A stretch of 21,893 bases of DNA from Sphaeroforma arctica JP610 (lineage: Eukaryota; Opisthokonta; Ichthyosporea; Ichthyophonida), in NCBI RefSeq assembly GCF_001186125.1, contig NW_014039875.1:2328-24220 (forward strand), written 5' to 3'. Both the position numbers and the translations under genes were made by a program. Positions 1 through 10,100 of this stretch are shown here, in pieces. Numbering within the stretch: position 1 is the stretch's first letter; every line of letters starts with the position of its first letter. Below the pieces are notes generated by a model. That model saw nothing but the letters and a program-made list of their open reading frames with translations, ran no database searches and had not been told where the DNA came from.

Positions 1-9
1 ATATATATA

Positions 10-41
<32 letters not shown>

Positions 42-119
42 TATTAATAATAATATATATATATATATATATATTTAATAATAATATATATATATATAAA
101 TAAATTAGATATATATATA
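1..119. repeat. (TA)n-rich microsatellite
   Basis: Almost pure TA dinucleotide, interrupted by TTAATAATAAT segments. It continues off the left edge, so its full length is unknown. No coding potential. Confidence 0.9.
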
Positions 120-1059
120 CTCTATTAACACGCTCCTATATACTGTATCATAGTATATAATGGTCATGTTATGAATATGATCATGTTATACATAAAAATA
201 CCGAATGTTAGAAAAATAGTTTGTTGTTGCCTACTTACTCCCGTGAGGTATTCGCCAACTCTCTATTACCTTCAATACGTTTTATTATTTAACGTATATT
301 CTTTGAAAGTTTATACGTCTGGGTGCATGTTCAGAGCTGGGGTTCAAAAGACTCAGTATTTATTCACAGATTGTTCGTTTCTTACTACAATAAGCGTATT
401 TTTTGTTTGTCTTTTGACCCGAGTAAACATTAAATAGTTTATATATAGAACACATAAGCGTTTACGTTTATCTTTTTAAGTTGTCCCTGTTTTTATCGGA
501 TTGAGGTTACTATTAGCTCTCAACCGCTCCGTTTTGGGTTCCGGTTGGCGGTGACGTTATGTTTAAAGTTTTTACAAGATGGTATCTCGTATCTATAAAT
601 ATATCGACTCATCGGGACTATGACGCAACTCTAAACAATGTTTTTCATAGATCTTCATCAATAAACCAGGTTTACGATTGATCTCAGGGGAATGAGGAAT
701 GCATCGGCCATCAGGGCTCAGGACTCTCTCTCTGGTTTATTAGGTTTGGGCCAGAGCCCAGAATTCACGTGCACCTATAACCTAATGTTGAACAACCGTT
801 GCCTATAACCTAATGTTGAACAACCACTGAAATCGATGGACGGCGCTCTCTAGCTTGACTTCTCCACATACACGCAAAAAAAACCATATATATAAGATCA
901 CTCTATGATCGTATTGAGCTTCAAAATATATAGTGTACCAACCTGCACTTTAAGCGCACACATTGGTGAATACTTGTGTGCGGTGTAACTTGTGTGCGAT
1001 TTGCGTCCTAGGCTGTATATAGGTCGTATACTTGGATAGTTCATATACTGCATTGTGTG
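120..1059. other. 5' flank of the importin gene, no gene seen
   Basis: AT-rich sequence with only short open frames that show no family resemblance. It should hold the promoter and 5' UTR of the gene starting at 1060. TATA-like strings are too common in this AT-rich DNA to name one as a TATA box. A TGACGTTA string near 551 resembles a CRE half-palindrome, but one such match is weak. The only clear structure is the 28-bp direct duplication at 774-825. Confidence 0.5.
774..825. repeat. 28-bp tandem duplication in the 5' flank
   Basis: A 24-nt string starting CCTATAACCTAATG and ending GAACAACC occurs at 774-797 and again at 802-825, separated by GTTG. It is an exact two-copy repeat about 235-285 bases upstream of the start codon. 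It may be a doubled regulatory site or simply a recent slippage duplication. Confidence 0.85.
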
Positions 1060-1146
1060 ATGACGGACGTAGTTGCCTTGGAAAAGGTCTTTTTGGCCAC
1101 TTTCCAACCGGGGACTACCAAGCAAGCCGAGGAACAACTCCGACTG
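1060..1146 (+). CDS. IPO7: Importin exon 1 (residues 1-29, start codon)
   Basis: Short first exon. It reads MTD followed by VALEKVFLATFQPGTTKQ and AEEQLRL, matching the first helix pair of importin-7 (LRGTMDPALREAAERQL in the human protein). The ATG has G at -3 and is the only in-frame ATG before the match. The donor is CTG|GTATGG, phase 0, joining to exon 2 as RL|LCHTPGFS, which fits the family. The longer open frame on this strand here is in a different frame and is a shadow. Confidence 0.85.
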
Positions 1147-4100
1147 GTATGGATATATATGCATGTTCATTCCCATACATATGTATAATCATATCATCGT
1201 ACGTATATAGCTTTCTTCATGCTGCTGCATGGCAAGTCTCTGGGCAGACGGGTATTACGATATACTTGACATCGATTCGACCTGTAGATTTCGACCGCAA
1301 TTATGATACACACAAAATTTGCATATTTGTGAATGATTTTAGAGACTGTAGTTTGATACACGCACGTACACGAACAGATAGTGATATTCAAAATGCAGTC
1401 TTTTTTTGCACTCAATTCATATGTATATATATATATATATATTACATATACAAACTCAAAATCAATATTGGTATTACATGAACATATGTATATACATATA
1501 TATATATATATATATATCACGAATTCAAACCAAAATTGTTATGCGTAATACACGAACATATATATATATATATATGTTTGTTGCCTATGGTTTATGAGTA
1601 TGAATGTATGTATGGTATGGGCGTATGAATGTATGGATACGGATACGTATATATATATGTATCGTCAATATGAATGCATATACATTCGACATACCCAATT
1701 GTATGTTTACAACGCCATCGCCTCTGCCCCAGTACTCGCCTAGTCTGTGTCGCGTTTCGATTGCGGGTAGCAATGGATTCCAGCATTTCGCTCTGTCGGT
1801 TCGGGAACATTCCATATACAGGAGTACGTGATTACAAGTCTTGATAGAAATAGAGCCAAAGTCTGCTTCTTAAACTACAGTTCGGGATACGGGTACATGG
1901 TCAAACCAGTGTCCATTGTGGGTGTTTTAATTGGATAAGACCATTCCGCATTTATATATATTCACGAGTATATTTTGGGGCTCAGCCCAAATTTCAATAC
2001 TGAGGAATTGTATTTTGGCATTTGCAGCAGATGTATCCGGATACTATTATACGAAATGGCCAACCTCGGGCTGTTATATATCACACTGCCGAATTCCTCA
2101 CTGATCTATCGCAACTATTATGTTGTTCAATGAGCATAGTGCCAATGTAATTATTCACAGCTATCATTATATATGTGATACAAATTCTTATACATATATT
2201 TGTACATATACATATACATATACATGTAAACGTATAGACGTATGTACATGTATACAGACATATATGTATAATATATATATATATATATACACATGTATGT
2301 ATGTTTGTATGTATATTATATATATATATATCTAACTATATATATATGTGTGTGAATGTATTATATATATATATATATATCGTCTGAATCGTGTTACATC
2401 CAGAAACTAACGATTTGTTCTGTTCATGTTCATATTTCTTTCTATTCAGCTATGCCATACACCCGGGTTCAGTGTCAGCTTGTCCCAGTTACTGGGGAAG
2501 TCTGGCATGGATGTTCAGGTGCAAAAGGCCGTTGCCGTCTACCTAAAGAACCACTTGCTTGGTTATTGGGTCGACAGAGGTACCGAACATTTCTCCATAC
2601 CCGCCGATGAGAAGGCCGCCATCCGAGACAACATTGTAGATATCATCTGTGGCGCTAACACTCAGATTCAGTAGGTTATATATATATATATATATTTAAA
2701 TGTAATTGTATATGTGTGTGTATATGTATATGTATGTATATATGTACATATATATACACACACATATATGTATATATATGTATATCTATATATATGCGAT
2801 ACTAAATCATGCCTGTATCCTTCTCTGTAGACTGATTCCCGCTGTGGCCTTAGTCGTATCCCCCACATATACTACCTTTCATCATCACTTGAACCTGTCC
2901 ATATATCCTACCTCTACCGGCTAATCATACTATCTCATCCACTCCACGCTCATCCATGCCTGTTCCCTTCTCCACAGAGTCATCCTGGCCGTAGCCTTTG
3001 GACGCATCCTAAACCACGACTACCCAGAACGTATGCCCAACGTAGTAGCGCAGATTGGGCAGCGCATGCAGAGCCAGGACATGAACGTCGTTGTGGGGTC
3101 ACTCTTCTGTTTCCTGGAGATCTCCAAACGATACGAGTATGCCGCTACGTTTATGTGACTGTTTTGAATATATGTTGATACGAGTATGACGCTACGTTTA
3201 TGTGACTGTTTTGAGTATATGTTGATACGAGTATGTCGCTACGTTTACGTGACTGTTTCGAGTATATGTTGATACGAGTATGTGACTGTTTTGAGTATAT
3301 GTTGAAACGAGTATGTCGCTACGTTTATGTGACTGTTTTGAGTGTATGTTGATACGAGTATGTCGCTACGTTTACGTGACTGTTTTGAGTATATGTTGAT
3401 ACGAGTATGTGGCTGTTTTGAGTATATGTTGAAACGAGTATGTCGCTACGAGTATGTCGCTACGTTTATTCCTGGGTATATGTTCTCTGCGGTAGCTTGT
3501 GTGCAACGATCGGTGGTTTAAGTGTGCGGCGCGTGATTGTTTTGAGTATATGTTGCTACGTTTGCCCATCTCATACGTTTTCTGCTGTAGCTGTGCGCAA
3601 TGGCCTTGATCTTAAACATACCTATACGTGACTGGTTTGTTTATTGATTATGCTTTGGTTGGTCGTATGTCAATCCATACTGTTTCTCTACACAGATCAT
3701 TTCTTATTCCTATTTTCATCGGTTATTGTCTCTCTCCTATTCCTATTTTCATTGGTTTTTGTCTCCCCTATTCCTATTGATCATGGACTTGGAAAGGCTA
3801 AAAACCCTAAAACATATCTCTATACACAGATACAAAACAGCCAACGAGCGCGAGCACTTCGATAGCCTCATACCCGATGCGTTCGCGTTTCTCCTGCAAA
3901 TCGGAAACCACGTGGTTGCCATGGATACGCTCGAGAAAGCCCTGATCCTCAAGTTGGTGCTAAAGATCTTCTACAATGCCATACACTACACCTTACCCAC
4001 ACAGATACAAGACCAGGCTATGCTTACCCCGTGGATGACCCTAATTGGACAGGTACATCGCCCTGGATACGTGTACGATTTAGTATATATAAATGTATTT

Positions 4101-7100
4101 TACATGAATCTACAAATATAAATACATACATACACACATATATATATGTGTGTGTGTGTGTGTATGTATATGTATGTACATATGCATATACATAAACGAA
4201 TGTTTATGTATATGTAATCATGTGTTCATGCCTTCATGTCTCTCCCACATTCACATTCATACGAAATCATTGACACATCACTATACATACACCACTGTGT
4301 ACTTCTTTATCCACCCGTCACATGTTTTCTGACATTGTTTATCCGATACTTCAGGTTGTCTCCACCGACGTGCCTGAGATGGAGGACCCCATCACCGGCA
4401 AAAACCCCGCCTGGTTGGCCAAGAAATGGGCCTGCAGTATTATTTTAGAGGTGTGAGGTTTGTGTGTGAGCATGTAGCATCCCATGGTCTCAAAACCTTG
4501 TTTAGGGTAAAGGATTTTTTATTTGTCCTGTGCTCCTTGGCAGCAAACAAATATGGTGAAGTTCTGTACTTACAAACCACACATAACAGACTCTCAGCCA
4601 CAGCCACGACGGAGCACGAGACATGCGCAGAGATGACATGCACACACATCCACTCTTGTCTACAAAGCCTACTGTAACATACATATGCTAATTCATGTGA
4701 ACATTCTGTTAAAAAGGCATATCTACTTGTATGCTCACATCTTTATCTGATATATATTCTAATTCATGCAAACACATCATTACACGCGGTACACTATCAC
4801 ATGCAGCAACCATTTCTTAATATAATATATATCCTCATCCATGCCAATGTATATTCACGTCTACATATATATCCTCATTCATGCCAATGTACATTCACAT
4901 CCTCTCTCAGCTATTCACAACGTAAGTACATCTTCTCATGCACGCCAATGTACATTCACTTCTTCTTTCAGCTATTCACAAGACTATAACTTATATATCC
5001 TCATCCATGCCAATGTACATTTCACATCCTCTCAGCTATTCACAAGACTATAACTTATATATCCTCATACATGCCAATGTACATTCACATCATCTTTCAG
5101 CTATTCACAAGACATATATCCGCATCCATGCCAATGTACATTCACATCCTCTTTCAGCTATTCACAAGACTATAACTTATATATCCTCATCCATGCCAAT
5201 GTACATTTCACATCATCTTTCAGCTATTCACAAGACTATAACTTATATTTTCTCATCCATGCCAATCGTACATTCACATCCTCTTTCAGCTATTCACAAG
5301 ACTATAACTTATATATCCTCATCCATAACAATGTACATTTCACATCATCTTTCAGCTATTCACAAGACTATAACTTATATATCTTCATCCATGCCAATGT
5401 ACATTCATATCCTCTTTCAGCTATTCACAAGACTATAACTTATATATCCTCATCCATGACAATGTACATTTCACATCATCTCTCAGCTATTCACAAGACT
5501 ATAACTTATATATCCTCATTCATGCCAAGGTACATTCACATCCTCTCTCAGCTATTCACAAGGTACGGACTGCCAGCCACAGCCAGAGACGAGCACAAGG
5601 CCTTTGCGGAGATGTTTGTGAAGTCATACGCCACCCCCGCCACAGAGATGGCTCTCACGCTGCTGATCAATAGCAAACGAGAGAACAAGTACCTCAGCTC
5701 ACGCGTGCAGCAAGTGTGTATCAACATAGTCACGGCCGGCACCTCGCACGGGACTACCTGGAAGGTATAGGTGTATACGTATATGTGGTTGTATCGGTGG
5801 TGTCTGGGCCCTATATATACGTACGCATACGTATGTGTGTTTGTATTTGTGCCTGTGAGTGCATACTTCTACGTTTTGGATCTGTATCTAGGCCCATGTA
5901 TGGACATACGTATTTGTATCTGTATATCCGGATGTATTTGTACCTTTCACCGGTGTGTGGGTTATATCGATGTCGTATGGTCCACGTGTGGGCCGCGTCT
6001 ATTTATGAGTTTGAATAGCTGTTGTATCTGTATGTGTGCCTGTATTGCATTTTGTGCTGTGTTATATATTCGTGTGAGATTAGACACTATTCAAACGCTG
6101 GATAGTTGTTGTATCTATATGTGTGCCTGTAGTGCTCTATGTACTGTGTTAGATATTCGTGTGAGATTAGACACTATTCAAACGCTGGATAGTTGTTGTA
6201 TCTATATGTGTGCCTGTAATACACTATGTATTGTGTTATATATTCGTGTGAGATTAGACACTATTCAAACGCTGGATAGTTGTTGTAACTGCATGTGTGC
6301 CAATATTGCACACTGTGTTGTGTTATAAATTAGTGCCGAATTCGGTTATCCAAACGATGATCCGAATTAAATTTGTAAATAACAGATTGCGAAAATTTTG
6401 TTTGGACATTTTCGTTTCTCATTTCATATCCCTTTTGCGCTCTTACTATATTGTTTAAAATTTTAATTATTTTTACAACCGCTACTTCGGGGTTTAAATT
6501 TTAACACAGGTCGTTAAACCTCACCTGGAGACCATAGTATCCGATGTCATATTCCCTGTGTTGTGTCATAACGATAAAGATGAGGAGTTATGGCAGGACG
6601 ACCCACAGGAATACACCCGCGAGAAGTTCGATGTCATGGCCGACTTTGTGTCTCCAGCTGTAGCCGCTCAAAACCTCCTTACAGAGATTGCTACCAGACG
6701 GTACGTACACACCCACAAACGTGTATATATATATTTTATTTTAATTTTAATTCTAAAATTGTAAGATTATATATACAATTATATACCATATACTATATGT
6801 TTCTCCTTCAAACCTATTAATACAATAGGAACTAGCTGGTGTCCTACACACCCTATATCCTCCACCTTATCCATTCTCCTCCTTCTCCACCCCCACAGCA
6901 AGAACACGCTCATGCCCTGTCTGCAATTCTGTAACTCCATCCTGGTTGAGTACCAAAACGCACTCAGCCAAGCCTCCCAACAGGCCCAGAGTGAAGCGCT
7001 GGTAGAGGCTATGATGCAACAGGGTCGCAGGAAGGACGGGGCTTTGTGCATGATAGGTACACTGGCACGTCTTATTAACAAGAAGAAGGAACTCAAGGGC

Positions 7101-10100
7101 ACCCTAGAGACCATGCTCATGACCCATGTCATCCCAGAGTTCTCGTCCAGTTTCGGGTTTATGCGGGCGCGAGCGTGCTGGGTGATGCAGTACTTCCATG
7201 GTGTGGCGCTGAGGAACGAGGCCGTAAGTATAATATTTAAGCATATGCATGTATGTATATATATATATATAAAGTGGTTCTAGTGTAGTCTAATCATGTG
7301 AAAAGTTTTTGCAATCACCCGTAGACAATCTGGTTTTTCCACTTTTGTAGATGGTGATTGAGTGCATGGATAATGTCATCCGCTCTCTGCAAAATGTCCC
7401 GTTTTCCACATATTCCCGTCCCGTATTACACTCCTTGATGTCCTGTTATTCACCCATTGACATCCGTTATTCTCCTTCTGCAGGTGGTTATTGAGTGCAT
7501 GGACAGTATCATCCGTTGTCTACATGATCCAGACCTACCTGTGCGTGTGATGGCTGGTGTTGGTCTCAAAGTCATGGTAGAACACCCTGCTGCCAAGGAG
7601 AGGATCCGACCCCATTTGGGTAGGTTAATTTTGTGAAGCTATCGATGCATATATATATATATATATTGTGATTGACTGTGGGTATAACCCTAAGGGTGTT
7701 AGTGGTTGGTTAGGTGGCTAGCCTAGGCCTGGGACCTGGGGAAGGGTCAGGTTTAGGGTTACCCATAAGCAGGGGCTGAGAAGGGCCCAGACCTAGGGTT
7801 ACCCATGTAGTGGGACCTGAGGGTCTCAGGTTTTGGTTCAGTGACGAGTCATCATCAAATATTATGTAGTCATCACTACGGTTGTAGGGCAGAACCACTT
7901 TGGGAGTAATTTGATAATATAGATAGAGTGTGTGACAGGAGAACTGCCACACGCTACACCACTAATCTATTAACTTAGTGAATAAACCTGTAATTTGTGC
8001 GAGTCTAACTAATGTCTAGAATCACTCACAATATATATATATATATACGGCTCAAGAATGGAACATGTTATCCTAATGTAACAACCAAGGTTAGTGTGTA
8101 CGAAACACCACATATTACCCTTTCATATGTGCAGTGCATATCCGATTCGTATTGGCCTTCCAATCCACTTGTCTGCGCTAGCGTTGCCTTCTGTCTCATC
8201 GTCATTGGGTCAAGTCTAGGACGAGCTAATCAAACACACCACCGAGAGATGTTGTGTCACGTTTTATTCTATCCACATTCATACACGTATTGATGTGCCT
8301 TTTATTACCTACATTCACACTTGTTTACATACATCGTCTATTACCCTACCTTCACACTTGTTTTCATACATCGTCTATTTCCTAAATTCATACATGTATT
8401 GATACATCGTCTATTACCTACATTCACACTTGTTTTCATACATCGTCTATTACCCTACCGTCATTCATACACACCCCATTCATAGTCACCTTATTCGATC
8501 TGTTTGACTACTGTCGCCTATTTCGCCTTCTCACTTCAACCGCTGGCGTTGCTGCCCCTGTCTTTGTCATGTCATTAGGTCAAGTGTTAAACGAGCTTAT
8601 CAAACTCACCAACGAGGCCGAGAACGATGACGTCGTGACTGTCATGGAAGACCTGGTGGCTGTGTACGGCACAGATTTGGGCGACGTATCCATCACACTC
8701 AGCGCTCAGCTGGCCCAGACATTCATTAACATGGTTAAAAGCTCGAGTGAGGTGTGTGGTAAACGACTGTGGGTGTAGAGTTATTGATTGTATGTGTATA
8801 GTGAAAGGTGTGTATGTATGTATGTATGTATGTATATATCTATCTATATGTCTATGTCTATATATAATCTATATACATATCTATCTATATGCTATAATAT
8901 GTATATATATTTAAAGGTATGTTATTCGATCCGTCTGATGCATACATCAAAATGTACTATGTTGATCATATGCACAGCGCCTTGTGTCTATTATTAGCCA
9001 GCCAATTAGCCCTCCATTTAACATATATATATATATATATATATATTCTCGTAGTGGTCAGCGGTACTTCTTCTGGCACACAACAACGCAGCACACGTCC
9101 CCGTCTAGTCGAGTGTTAGAATAAACATCTCAGTTTCTTGGTGCGTGGATTGAGGGAGACTCCATTACAGCCATACTACTGCTCTATACACACATGCATA
9201 TGTGAGTGTGTATGTGTGTGTGTGTGCTTAGGACGTCTAACTGCAACGTAAACATTCAAGCATGTGCTTGTGCTTGTCAATAGCGCAGGCTAGTTTGTAA
9301 GTGAACGTACATTTATATATTATTTTGAACGAAGTGAACATTTGGATATTATTTTGAACGAAGTGAATATTTGGATATTATTTTGAACTGTGTCGATAGC
9401 CTTAGCGTAGACTACATCATACGGGTCTTTTGGCATACGGGTAGCTTGTAGCTCAGATGTGTTGCTCGCATTCGTGTACAGCATGTATTAGACATTTATA
9501 TGAATCCTAATCCTGTATCTATTATATACTCTGTCTTCGTTTGTTTTTGATTGATAAGGCACACAAGGGATTTATATTGTGTACGTATATATATATATAT
9601 ACTCTACATCGGTGATCAACATAAATATTAAATACAGACAATCACAACTGTGTGCACATTTTCTTATGTAGGATAATGGTGAAGCTGTACTAAAAGCTAC
9701 GACGATGCCAAGTAACCTCAATTTTTGGTCTGCATGTATCTACAATCATTTCCTTAAACACCTACGTATGTACTACTCCACAAATACAAATACGTGAATA
9801 TTACAATCCTGATTGTGCAGGATAATGACGAAGACGTGTATAAAGCCATGACCGCCCTAGGGACACTACGTGCGATGATGACTATTGTGGCCATCTATCA
9901 GGAAGCACCGGAGATGTTAGTACACATCGAGAAGAATATCCTGCCATGGTATGTAGGTTACATCTGTAGAGACGTGGATTTCACTCACTCACTCACTCAC
10001 TCACGCATATATATATATGTGTGTGTGTGAGATAAATGTATGTATGTTTTTCATGTATATATATATATATGTATGTATGTATGTTGAATATATGTATGTT

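Larger units (their letters stand above)
4451..5551 (+). other. Intron 5 (1101 nt), ghost exon plus acceptor array
   Basis: The first 130 nt are unremarkable. Next comes a decayed copy of exon 6 (4581-4642), then about 180 nt of AT-rich sequence, then the acceptor-derived minisatellite (about 4822-5551) that runs directly into exon 6. No independent gene seen. Confidence 0.88.
7620..8578 (+). other. Intron 9 (959 nt)
   Basis: Contains a (TA)n run after the donor, a G-rich stretch with two TAGGGTTACCC motifs (7683-7830), an AT-rich middle, the exon 10 ghost (8181-8255) and a 36-bp tandem repeat (8265-8470). Acceptor TGTCATTAG. No gene seen. Confidence 0.8.
8752..9820 (+). other. Intron 10 (1069 nt)
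   Basis: Starts with (GTAT)n at about 8810-8836 and TA/TC-rich repeats, then ordinary AT-rich sequence. A TG/CA tract lies at about 9190-9225, a 29-bp repeat at 9313-9388 and the exon 11 ghost at 9661-9710. Acceptor GATTGTGCAG. The short open frames are not family-like. Confidence 0.78.

Noticed and set aside
898-1176. 92-codon open frame on the minus strand over exon 1
   Set aside because: Antisense shadow of the first importin exon and its flank, with no recognisable features.
1720-1770. Possible ghost of exon 2 in intron 1 (CCCAGTACT...AGTCTG)
   Set aside because: Only two short blocks match exon 2. No acceptor context is shared and the implied peptide does not resemble the exon.
2001-2100. 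9-bp inverted repeat TGAGGAATT / AATTCCTCA as a small inverted-repeat transposon
   Set aside because: The arms are short, there is no target-site duplication, and such matches are expected by chance in this composition.
3682-3705. Possible ghost of the exon 4 acceptor (TTTCTCTACACAGATC against TATCTCTATACACAGATA)
   Set aside because: Similarity is confined to a generic pyrimidine tract plus CACAG and does not extend into the exon.
4938-5438. 166-codon open frame in the intron 5 array
   Set aside because: A by-product of the 65-66 bp minisatellite. The peptide is the same short phrase repeated and is not a protein.
5771-6328. 185-codon open frame with a repeated cysteine-rich motif
   Set aside because: It lies inside intron 6 and is open only because the 87-bp repeat is a multiple of three. 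No family resemblance.
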